DNA from: an uncultured Bacilli bacterium
GTDB lineage: Bacteria; Bacillota_I; Bacilli_A; RF39; UBA660
DNA length: 5,792 nucleotides
Assembly: GCA_947630935.1 (NCBI GenBank)
Contig: CANRJL010000072.1
Coordinates: 1 to 5,792 of the forward strand
Direction of reading: 5' to 3'
The notes beneath the pieces were generated by a model. It searched no databases, was not told where the DNA came from, and worked only from the letters and a program-made list of their open reading frames with translations. Both the position numbers and the translations under genes were made by a program. The first letter of the stretch is position 1. Every line of letters starts with the position of its first letter. This document shows, one piece after another, positions 1-5,489 of this stretch.

Positions 1-1
1 T

Positions 2-148
2 AAATTCCATCGCAAAGTCTTTAAAATGGCTCCACTTCATCATCACTTTGAACAATTAGGTTGGAAAGAAACTGATATTGTAAAAGCTTTTTATGTCGTT
101 GGTTTACTCTTAGCAATGGCTGCCATTACATATGGGGTTTGGTTATAA
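2..148 (+). CDS. mraY: MraY, phospho-MurNAc-pentapeptide transferase (C-terminal end only)
   Basis: This is the last 48 codons of mraY; the start lies left of the window. MraY is an integral membrane enzyme that transfers phospho-MurNAc-pentapeptide from UDP to undecaprenyl phosphate, forming lipid I. The fragment carries the family's C-terminal signature KMAPLHHHFE, whose three histidines belong to the cytoplasmic active-site loop. It then has GWKET and a final hydrophobic helix (about the last 22 residues, AFYVVGLLLAMAAITYGVWL) ending at TAA 146-148. The signature identifies the family with high confidence. No terminator is visible after the stop, and the next gene begins 25 bases later behind a G-rich ribosome-binding site, so mraY is probably co-transcribed with it. 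The usual downstream neighbour murD is absent. Confidence 0.95.
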   Translation, partial: KFHRKVFKMAPLHHHFEQLGWKETDIVKAFYVVGLLLAMAAITYGVWL

Positions 149-173
149 AATTTACAATTGGGGGGGATAAAAT

Positions 174-311
174 ATGTTATCTAATATCGAAAAAATGCAA
201 TTATTAATAGACTTCAAAGAAAAACCAGTATCAGTAATATTTTACAAATTAACCAATGGCATAAATTATAAAAAAAATATACAAATGATGAATTATTATT
301 ATCATTTATAA
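174..311 (+). CDS. 5' part of the metallophosphoesterase gene, out of frame with the rest
   Basis: An ATG at 174 follows a G-rich Shine-Dalgarno site (seven G, 160-166) and opens a 45-codon frame ending at TAA 309-311. Codons 1-34 look like ordinary protein (MLSNIEKMQLLIDFKEKPVS, then VIFYKLTNGINYKK). After a run of eight A (270-277) this frame degenerates to NIQMMNYYYHL. The -1 frame, opened at 272 just after a stop at 269-271, instead reads KKYTNDELLLSFIT straight into the Met at 314 of the large downstream frame. I therefore read this as the true N-terminus of the phosphoesterase, separated from it by one base. Adding one A, or a -1 slip on the A run, gives a continuous 548-residue protein. 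A real 45-residue leader peptide coupled to the next start is possible but less likely. Confidence 0.6.
   Translation: MLSNIEKMQLLIDFKEKPVSVIFYKLTNGINYKKNIQMMNYYYHL
270..277 (+). other. A8 run where the reading frame changes (candidate slippage site)
   Basis: Eight consecutive A follow a TAT codon. In the upstream frame they read AAA AAA AA(T). Positions 272-278 form A AAA AAT, which fits the X XXY YYZ pattern of -1 ribosomal slippage. A run of this length is also prone to RNA polymerase slippage and to replication or sequencing indels. The coding sense switches from the 174 frame to the 314 frame exactly here. No strong downstream stem-loop stimulating ribosomal slippage is obvious, so transcriptional slippage or a one-base indel is at least as likely. 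Confidence 0.6.
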
Positions 312-313
312 CC

Positions 314-1819
314 ATGCTAGAAAATCAAGTTAAACAAGAAGCAATTTTTAAAAAGAATATTTCTTTAAAATTAGCTGAAATAATTTTATATATTGGTGAT
401 GTTTCTCCTAATATATTAGAAAGCACTAAAGATATAATATATGAAAAAAGTATCCAAATATATAATCGATATCAATCTTTTAGTTCTTATGAAAAAGAAA
501 GCAAATTAGATTCTGCACTTCACCGTTTAAGCAAAATGGTTTACATCTCTTTATCGCCACCAAAAGAAGAACCAAAGCCAGCTTCTCCAACTATTTTAGA
601 TAAAGAAGAAAAAACTGATAATAAACAACAAAAAATAATTAAAAAACTTTCTACAAAAGTAGAAAATATGAATAAAAATATTGAAGATTTATTAGAAGAA
701 AAAAGAAAATTAAAAGAAGAACTAAAAGTGCTTAATAATGAGAAAAAAGCAAGAGAAGCAAATCTTACGGTACAAGAAAAAGAAATAAACAAATTAAAAA
801 AAGAGTTAGAATATTATGCCAAAAATGATTTAAGTAAAGACCAAATAAATAAATTAATTCCTTTTTTGATTAAATTTTTAAAACAGCCTAGAACAATTAT
901 GGAAATAAAAATCGCGTTAGCCAAGCATAATTTTCCAGTCACTGATTTAAATTTTTTACCTATCTTTTATGAATTACAAAAATGTACTAATTTAAAAAAT
1001 ACTGATTTAAGAAATCCTAATTTGTATCATGTTGAAAAAATAAAGGAACAAACAAATGAAGTTTTTCATATTGATTTACCAGAAAGTGTTACTTCTTTTG
1101 ATTGTCTATTTATTACTGATGAACATATTTCTAAAATAGACGACAATTTAAAAAATTATTTACAACAATTAGAAGAATATGCCTATGCACATGAAATTTC
1201 GATGATTTTTCATTTAGGCGATACATTTGATATAACTAAAGAAGATATTAAATCAAAATATTTTGTTGAACATTGGTTAAATGTTTGCCAAGAATATCAA
1301 GATTTATTTACTAGAAAAGAAATTATGCATTATATATTGGGCGGTAATCATGATAGTAATGCTTTAAATAATTTCATTGACCTTTTAGCATTTTTGGAAA
1401 ACAATGCCTCAAATATAAAATCACTTGGATACATTAATGCTCAAATAATATTTAATCAGGAAAATTACATTTCAGTACATCATCCACATGGTTATATTTT
1501 ACATGGAACAAATATTACAGATTCATCTTATATTAAAAAATATTTAAAAGATTATTATGAAACTATGCATATTTCTAAAGAAGATTCTTATTTAAATCTT
1601 TTTGGCCATTTTCACTGCAATATGTTGAATTTAAAAGAAGGCTATTGTATGCTACCATCTTTTAAATATGGTGTATGTATTAAAGCATATCATTTAAAAA
1701 TTTTTTTTAAAAAAGATTTAACAATTGATTCTATTCATTTAATACCATTAGTTTATACTAATCGTTTTTATCAAGATGGTATTATTCCATATCAAAAGAG
1801 AATAATAAAAAATTTATAG
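314..1819 (+). CDS. Calcineurin-like metallophosphoesterase with N-terminal coiled coil (unknown substrate)
   Basis: The 501-codon frame encodes a three-part protein. Residues 1-90 are mostly helical. Residues about 100-170 are a Lys/Glu-rich coiled coil. Residues about 173-225 form a compact helical segment that could be a winged helix (inference). Residues about 262-480 are a metallophosphoesterase domain with every metal-site motif in order: D269-x-H271, G302-D303 followed by D306, G344-N345-H346-D347, a histidine cluster H389/H390/H392, and G431-H432-x-H434. The intact motifs predict a dinuclear-metal phosphohydrolase or nuclease; the substrate cannot be told. There is no signal peptide or membrane segment, so it is probably cytoplasmic. 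The ATG at 314 lacks a Shine-Dalgarno site and coding sense extends upstream in the same frame to 272, so the real start is probably 174, joined across the A8 run to give 548 residues. It sits directly after mraY, probably in the same transcript. It is not the usual dcw gene of that position (murD). Confidence 0.85.
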   Translation: MLENQVKQEAIFKKNISLKLAEIILYIGDVSPNILESTKDIIYEKSIQIYNRYQSFSSYEKESKLDSALHRLSKMVYISLSPPKEEPKPASPTILDKEEKTDNKQQKIIKKLSTKVENMNKNIEDLLEEKRKLKEELKVLNNEKKAREANLTVQEKEINKLKKELEYYAKNDLSKDQINKLIPFLIKFLKQPRTIMEIKIALAKHNFPVTDLNFLPIFYELQKCTNLKNTDLRNPNLYHVEKIKEQTNEVFHIDLPESVTSFDCLFITDEHISKIDDNLKNYLQQLEEYAYAHEISMIFHLGDTFDITKEDIKSKYFVEHWLNVCQEYQDLFTRKEIMHYILGGNHDSNALNNFIDLLAFLENNASNIKSLGYINAQIIFNQENYISVHHPHGYILHGTNITDSSYIKKYLKDYYETMHISKEDSYLNLFGHFHCNMLNLKEGYCMLPSFKYGVCIKAYHLKIFFKKDLTIDSIHLIPLVYTNRFYQDGIIPYQKRIIKNL

Positions 1820-1839
1820 AGCAAAACAATGCTCTTTTT
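1818..1839 (+). terminator. Rho-independent terminator of the mraY-phosphoesterase transcript
   Basis: AGAGCA (1818-1823) pairs with TGCTCT (1830-1835) around a 6-base A-rich loop, and the stem runs into a T tract (1835-1839). The stem overlaps the TAG stop codon. On the opposite strand the same hairpin is followed after a few bases by TTTTTT, so it may also stop transcripts arriving from the right. Confidence 0.6.
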
Positions 1840-1845
1840 GCCATT

Positions 1846-1866
1846 AAAAAAGGCCTTAAAAAGGTC
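1846..1866 (-). terminator. Possible weak terminator of the leftward small membrane protein gene
   Basis: Read on the minus strand, CCTT-TTT-AAGG forms a short stem, followed by CC and six T (plus-strand A run 1846-1851). It lies about 30 bases past the stop of the leftward gene and next to the rightward terminator, as expected between convergent genes. The stem is only 4 bp, so support is modest. Confidence 0.3.
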
Positions 1867-1897
1867 AATAGAAACTTAATTTAAACTATCTAGAGCA

Positions 1898-2137
1898 TTA
1901 ATAAATGAATCCTGCAATGGCAACAATAATTGCAGTTAAAATCATAAAAATTATAGCTACGCAAAAATATGATTTTGCAAAATTCTTAACATTCCAATTT
2001 TTAGCACATATAGCTAAATAAATTACACTTATAATACCAATTAATGGTAAAGAAAATAAAATTTGATATCCAAAATAACCCCACATACTTATTGGCTTAT
2101 ATTCTTCTGGAATATTACCTAATTGTTCATTATTCAA
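1898..2137 (-). CDS. Small two-helix membrane protein (unknown function)
   Basis: This encodes a 79-residue protein starting at a TTG (2137-2135). That start is chosen because AAAGGAG lies 8 bases upstream (about 2152-2146). A TTG at 2155 is in frame but would place this ribosome-binding site inside the gene. The N-terminus (NNEQLGNIPEEYKPISMWGY) is soluble. Two hydrophobic helices follow, about residues 20-43 and 56-77, separated by a polar stretch with NWNVKNFAKSYF. That hydrophilic pattern (N-x-N/K-x-x-x-F/Y-A) between two helices resembles small uncharacterised membrane proteins common in Firmicutes; I do not recognise a named family. It is convergent with the phosphoesterase gene and has its own likely promoter (2211-2239), so it need not depend on ftsW read-through. 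The stop is TAA at 1900-1898. Confidence 0.7.
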   Translation of the reverse strand: MNNEQLGNIPEEYKPISMWGYFGYQILFSLPLIGIISVIYLAICAKNWNVKNFAKSYFCVAIIFMILTAIIVAIAGFIY

Positions 2138-2210
2138 AACTATCACTCCTTTCAATAATTGTACTATGAATTACTTTTAAAAAAAACTTTTTTTAATTAA
2201 ATAAAGCAAA

Positions 2211-2239
2211 ATTTTACAATAAAATGCCTATTATTTCAA
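2211..2239 (-). promoter_or_regulatory. Likely sigma-A type promoter of the small membrane protein gene
   Basis: On the minus strand TTGAAA (plus 2234-2239) is followed after exactly 17 bases by TAAAAT (plus 2211-2216). Both boxes are close to the vegetative consensus with ideal spacing. The predicted transcript start is about 70 bases upstream of the TTG start codon. It lies in the 170-base gap after the ftsW stop. AT-rich sequence gives chance matches, so confidence is moderate. Confidence 0.5.
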
Positions 2240-2307
2240 TCAAAATAAGTAGAGAAGTTCCACAATTTAATTTTAAAAATTCTATGTTGAGTTATTTAGA
2301 TTTCATT

Positions 2308-3393
2308 TCAATTGTTTTTAGATATATTTAAAATAATTCCAATGCTTATCATTGATACTAATAAAGATGAACCTCCATAAGAAAAGAAGGGAAGAGTTAC
2401 TCCGGTAACTGGTATTAAGCCAATAACAACTGCCAAATTTAAAACTGCTTGAATTACAATTCCAATACCTAACCCAAAAGAAAGATATTTTCCAAATAAA
2501 TCATATTTTTTTAAAGAGATTTTTAAAGTTCGATAAAAAATAAAACCAAAAAAACTTGTAACAATTAAAACCCCTAAAAAACCAAATTCTTCTGATATAA
2601 TTGAAAAGATGAAATCTGTTTGTGGTTCTGGTAAATAAAAATGTTTTTGATGTGAATTTAAAAACCCTTGTCCCAAAAGTCCTCCTGGGCCAATCGCATA
2701 CAAAGATTGAATAATTTGAAACCCACTTCCTAAAGGGTCTGACCAAGGGTTTAAAAAAGATACAATTCTTGCTAAACGATAAGGCGCGATTAAAACTAAG
2801 ATAACAATCCCTAATAAACCTAAAAGCCCAATTTTAAGAAAAAAAGAAACTTTAACTCCACTGATAAAAATTAAGGAAATAAGGGTCAATAAAATAACCA
2901 TTGCAGTTCCGAAATCTGGTTCTAACATAATTAGTAAAAAGGCTATACCTATGATTAATAAAATTGGAAAAACACCTTTTTTAATGCTTTGCAGTTCCTT
3001 ATTATTAGTACTTAAATATTTTGCAGTATAAATAATCAATATAATTTTAGCAAATTCCGAAGGCTGAATGCCAAAGCCACCAATTCCAAACCAACTTCTA
3101 GAACCATTGCGGACACTTCCAATACCTGGAATTAATACTAAAATTAATAATAAAAAACAAATACCTAGTAATAAATTTGCTTTTTTTTGCAATTTTTTAT
3201 AGTCGTAATTACTAATCACATAAATAATAAAAAGACCTAAAATGAAAAAAAAACTTTGACTTTTAACAAATTTAAATGCATCGTGAAATTTATAATCTGC
3301 CCATATACTACTTGCTGAATAAATCATCACAATTCCAAAAATAGCCATTATGATAACAACAAATAATAAAATATAATCAGCTTTTTTTTTCAA
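2308..3393 (-). CDS. ftsW: FtsW/SpoVE-type SEDS peptidoglycan glycosyltransferase
   Basis: This encodes a 361-residue polytopic membrane protein of the SEDS family (FtsW, RodA, SpoVE), which polymerises lipid II into glycan strands together with a class B penicillin-binding protein. Family landmarks appear in order: MIYSASS in the first helix, GSRSWFG (97-103) and QPSEFAK (110-116), EPDFGT (158-163), LNPWSDPLGSGFQ (214-226), LPEPQTDFIFS (254-264) and PVTGVTLPFFSYGGSS (328-343). D260 in QTDFIF corresponds to the essential Asp of the family. The motifs and the neighbouring mraY and murG favour FtsW or SpoVE over RodA. Length is a little short but complete, with about ten helices. The start used is a TTG at 3393-3391. 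Tandem ATG codons at 3403 and 3400 are one base out of frame because of an A9 run (minus strand, 3390-3382). Neither start has a good Shine-Dalgarno site. The gene is inverted relative to mraY and murG, which is unusual for dcw. Confidence 0.93.
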   Translation of the reverse strand: MKKKADYILLFVVIIMAIFGIVMIYSASSIWADYKFHDAFKFVKSQSFFFILGLFIIYVISNYDYKKLQKKANLLLGICFLLLILVLIPGIGSVRNGSRSWFGIGGFGIQPSEFAKIILIIYTAKYLSTNNKELQSIKKGVFPILLIIGIAFLLIMLEPDFGTAMVILLTLISLIFISGVKVSFFLKIGLLGLLGIVILVLIAPYRLARIVSFLNPWSDPLGSGFQIIQSLYAIGPGGLLGQGFLNSHQKHFYLPEPQTDFIFSIISEEFGFLGVLIVTSFFGFIFYRTLKISLKKYDLFGKYLSFGLGIGIVIQAVLNLAVVIGLIPVTGVTLPFFSYGGSSLLVSMISIGIILNISKNN

Positions 3394-3434
3394 AACGCAT
3401 CATCTCTAATAAAATATATGAAGAAAAAACATTT

Positions 3435-3440
3435 ATTTTA
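3435..3440 (-). promoter_or_regulatory. Possible -10 element for ftsW
   Basis: TAAAAT on the minus strand lies about 40 bases upstream of the ftsW start. The best -35 candidate, TTAGAC, is 19 bases upstream of it, which is longer than optimal. The region is so AT-rich that other -10-like words exist, so this is tentative. Confidence 0.22.
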
Positions 3441-3471
3441 CAAAAAATTACTTTTTTTCGTCTAACAAATA

Positions 3472-3501
3472 ACTTCCTTTGATATAATGATATTAGGAAG
3501 T
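3472..3501. repeat. 7-bp inverted repeat spanning the murG -10 (candidate operator)
   Basis: ACTTCCT (3472-3478) and AGGAAGT (3495-3501) are perfect inverted copies separated by 16 bases. Their centres are 23 bp apart, about two helical turns. The pair brackets the extended -10, and the right arm overlaps the predicted transcript start and part of the ribosome-binding region. The geometry suits a dimeric DNA-binding protein. An RNA hairpin is unlikely, because the left arm is upstream of the predicted transcript start. Confidence 0.35.
3480..3488 (+). promoter_or_regulatory. Extended -10 promoter of murG
   Basis: TG (3480-3481), one base, then a perfect TATAAT (3483-3488) make an extended -10 element. 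The -35 region (about 3460-3466) is poor, as is tolerated with an extended -10. Transcription would begin near 3495, leaving a leader of about 17 bases that contains AGGAAG and TAGGGA as ribosome-binding site candidates ahead of the ATG at 3512. Confidence 0.6.
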
Positions 3502-3511
3502 AGGGATACTA

Positions 3512-4594
3512 ATGAAAATTATTGTTACAGCTGGTGGCACGATGGGGCATATTAACCCAGCCCTTGCCATTATTGAAGAATTTCAAAAACATGAACAAAA
3601 TTTGGAAATACTTTATATAGGAACCCATAATCGTATGGAAAAAGAACTTATTCCATCATTAAATATTCCATATGAATCAATTATGATTTATGGCTTTACT
3701 AAAAACATTTTTTTAGATATAAAAAATATATTTTGCATTAATAAAGCTCTTCAAAAATGTCGAAATATTATGCAACAATTTCAACCAGATGTTGTCATTG
3801 GTGTAGGCGGGTATGTAACTTATCCTGTAATTAAAGCCGCCCATGAATTAAAAATTAAAACATTTATTCATGAACAAAATAGTATTCCTGGTAAAAGTAA
3901 TAAAATAATTGCTAAATATGCTGATATTATTGGTATCACTTTTTTAAAAAGTAAAGAATATTTTAAAACAACTGGTAAAATTATTTATACGGGTCATCCT
4001 TGTGGAGCAAAAGCTAAGACAATTAAGAAAAAAGATAAAAGAGAGTTAGGTATTTCGCCAAATAAACCTTTAGTTACTTTTGTAGCCGGCTCGCTTGGCA
4101 GTGATTCATTAAACAATAAAGTTAAAAATTATTTAACAAAGTTAGCTGATAAATCATATGAAGTATGTTATATAACTGGCAATATGCACTATCAAGAATT
4201 TATGAAAAAAAGTCAATTTCCTCAGAATGTTCATATATTTCCTTATATAGAACAATTACCTGGTCTTTTAAAGATATCTGATTTAGTAATATCAAGAGCT
4301 GGGGCTGCTAGTCTTGCCGAAATTGTTGCCTTAGAGGTTCCGGCTCTTATCATACCTAGCCCTAATGTTGCTAATAATCATCAATTTTATAATGCTAAAG
4401 AACTAGAAGATAAAGGATGCATTAAACTATTAGAAGAAAATAAAATTACTTCCACTAGTTTAGCAACTACAATAGAAGATTTATTAAATGATTCCCGAAA
4501 AAGAGCTCACATGAAAGCTTGTATGCAAAAAGAAAATGTCATTGATAGTGCCAAAATTATTTATGATACTATTAAAGAAGAAATAAAAAATTGA
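3512..4594 (+). CDS. murG: MurG, UDP-GlcNAc:lipid I N-acetylglucosaminyltransferase
   Basis: This encodes a 360-residue GT-B glycosyltransferase of usual MurG length. MurG adds GlcNAc from UDP-GlcNAc to lipid I on the inner face of the membrane to make lipid II, the substrate later used by FtsW. Visible landmarks: the first Gly-rich loop AGGTMGHINPALA (7-19), GVGGYVTYP (97-105), HEQNSIPGKSNK (120-131), the C-domain loop AGSLGSDSLN (192-201), the donor-binding segment SRAGAASLAE (261-270) with the conserved Glu at 270, and HQFYNA (290-295). Two Gly-rich loops deviate from the common forms: GGTMGH instead of GGTGGH, and AGSLG instead of GGSLG. The start is ATG 3512 with a short leader behind the extended -10 promoter, and the stop is TGA 4592-4594. 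It is divergent from ftsW and likely co-transcribed with the membrane protein gene 50 bases downstream. Confidence 0.95.
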   Translation: MKIIVTAGGTMGHINPALAIIEEFQKHEQNLEILYIGTHNRMEKELIPSLNIPYESIMIYGFTKNIFLDIKNIFCINKALQKCRNIMQQFQPDVVIGVGGYVTYPVIKAAHELKIKTFIHEQNSIPGKSNKIIAKYADIIGITFLKSKEYFKTTGKIIYTGHPCGAKAKTIKKKDKRELGISPNKPLVTFVAGSLGSDSLNNKVKNYLTKLADKSYEVCYITGNMHYQEFMKKSQFPQNVHIFPYIEQLPGLLKISDLVISRAGAASLAEIVALEVPALIIPSPNVANNHQFYNAKELEDKGCIKLLEENKITSTSLATTIEDLLNDSRKRAHMKACMQKENVIDSAKIIYDTIKEEIKN

Positions 4595-4644
4595 CAAATA
4601 GTCAAAAAAAGAGTAGGCTAATTACCAGAAATGGGGGAGAAAAT

Positions 4645-5190
4645 ATGCGTAAAAAAAATCAATTAGAACCATATCATACTTGCTTTGAATTTTATTATTT
4701 ATGTACAAGATATAATAATGTTTATAATAATTTACCACTAAATAATAAAACCGAAGAAGAAATAGCAGACTTAAAGCTAGCTTTTGTTGCCAATTTTAAA
4801 ATTGAATTAAAAAAATGGTTAAATCAAGCTCAAAATTTAAAAGATGATGATAATGATTTAAATGAAGCAAAAGATTATGCTGAATTAATGCTTGAATATT
4901 TAAAAATAATCGATGCTTCTAAATTAACTCTTTTAAGTGAAACTATGTTATTTTTAAAAAAGTATTTATTAATAGTGAAAGAGCAAGAAAAATTACAAGA
5001 GTGGTCCTTAAAAAATGAACGGGAAAAAAATGCTAAAAAGAGCTTAAAATATTTAGTTTACTTTTTATATGGCGCGGCTATAAGTGGTATTCTTGCTTAT
5101 GGAACCATTCAAATATATGATATGCAAACTATTATTTCGAAGCAAGAAGTAACCAAAGAAGAATCTTTATTAAGAAAAAAAGTAAAATAA
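4645..5190 (+). CDS. Unrecognised single-pass membrane protein downstream of murG
   Basis: This encodes a 181-residue protein that I do not recognise. The start is ATG 4645, placed 5 bases after GGGGGAG (4633-4639). An in-frame TTG at 4591 overlapping the murG stop has no ribosome-binding site and would add 18 unlikely residues. Residues 1-130 are hydrophilic, helical and rich in Asn, Lys, Glu and Tyr, with an acidic stretch DDDNDLNEAKDYAE (67-80). One hydrophobic helix spans about 135-158 (YLVYFLYGAAISGILAYGTI) and follows a basic flank (EREKNAKKSLK), so the large N-terminal part should be cytoplasmic. Only about 23 residues lie beyond the helix. The position after murG is where ftsQ/divIB often sits, but the topology is opposite (DivIB has a large outside domain), so it is not a DivIB homologue. 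Codon 3 begins a run of eight A (4651-4658), a possible slippage site. Confidence 0.75.
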   Translation: MRKKNQLEPYHTCFEFYYLCTRYNNVYNNLPLNNKTEEEIADLKLAFVANFKIELKKWLNQAQNLKDDDNDLNEAKDYAELMLEYLKIIDASKLTLLSETMLFLKKYLLIVKEQEKLQEWSLKNEREKNAKKSLKYLVYFLYGAAISGILAYGTIQIYDMQTIISKQEVTKEESLLRKKVK

Positions 5191-5215
5191 AAGATTAGTA
5201 AAAGATTAGTCTTTT
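5189..5215 (+). terminator. 11-bp tandem repeat forming a weak terminator-like hairpin
   Basis: AAAAGATTAGT occurs twice back to back (5189-5199 and 5200-5210), immediately after the TAA stop. The second copy can fold as AAAAGA-TTAG-TCTTTT (5200-5215), ending in four T. The stem is almost all A-T and the T run is short, so termination would be inefficient, but no better terminator is visible before the rpsB promoter. Confidence 0.35.
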
Positions 5216-5340
5216 AAATAGTTTAATCAAAATGCTGTTTGCTTTAACTCTTAATTAAAACTTTATAGAAGATTTATTATATTTAAAATTATTTTCTAAA
5301 AAATTTTTTAATATCAGCTAGAGATAGTAACAGATTGGGC

Positions 5341-5369
5341 TTGTCAGAATTTTGAAAATTTGATACAAT
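5341..5369 (+). promoter_or_regulatory. Strong vegetative promoter of rpsB
   Basis: TTGTCA (5341-5346) and TACAAT (5364-5369) are separated by exactly 17 bases. The -10 also carries an upstream TG (5361-5362), making it extended. The predicted start is near 5376, giving a leader of roughly 114 bases. A 14-bp palindrome TAAAAAATTTTTTA (5297-5310) lies upstream and may bend the DNA. Bases 5216-5340 otherwise show no gene or structure that I can support. Confidence 0.75.
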
Positions 5370-5375
5370 ACTTTT

Positions 5376-5489
5376 GGCTTAGAAAAGCAAATATACATGC
5401 ACTAGGGATTATTTTTTTCGAGTGCTCGGGGCGTCGAGTGAAAAAGATGAGAAGATCTAGGCAGAAGAATAACGAAAGGATGTGTTTTT
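5376..5489 (+). promoter_or_regulatory. Structured 5' leader of rpsB, candidate autoregulatory RNA
   Basis: The leader contains a GC-rich island (about 5419-5440) in an otherwise AT-rich gap, typical of a structured RNA. UUUUUUUC (5412-5419) can pair with GAAAAAGA (5440-5447, one G-U), enclosing a CUCG/CGAG hairpin (5425-5428 with 5435-5438). The same U segment plus CG (5413-5420) can instead pair with CGAAAGGA (5473-5480, two G-U), which is the ribosome-binding site. GCACU (5399-5403) can also pair with AGUGC (5421-5425). TCGAGTG is repeated at 5418-5424 and 5434-5440. Autoregulation of rpsB by S2 is known in other bacteria; its action here is inference. Confidence 0.45.

Noticed and set aside
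541..792. Minus-strand open frame of 83 codons rich in Phe and Ser
   Set aside because: It is the antisense shadow of the Lys/Glu-rich coiled coil of the phosphoesterase gene and has no ribosome-binding site.
2501..2746. Minus-strand open frame of 81 codons inside ftsW
   Set aside because: It overlaps the conserved FtsW coding frame completely, and its Phe/Arg-rich translation looks like a frame shadow.
4591..4619. TTGACA at the end of murG as a -35 promoter box, and TTGAC/GTCAA as a terminator
   Set aside because: No acceptable -10 lies 16-18 bases downstream. The TTGAC-GTCAA hairpin is followed by A, not T, on the plus strand.
4591..4644. TTG start overlapping the murG stop as the start of the next gene
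   Set aside because: There is no ribosome-binding site upstream of 4591, while GGGGGAG stands 5 bases before the ATG at 4645.
5189..5210. Two tandem 11-bp copies as the start of a repeat array or CRISPR
   Set aside because: There are only two direct copies with no spacer, so this is a simple local duplication.
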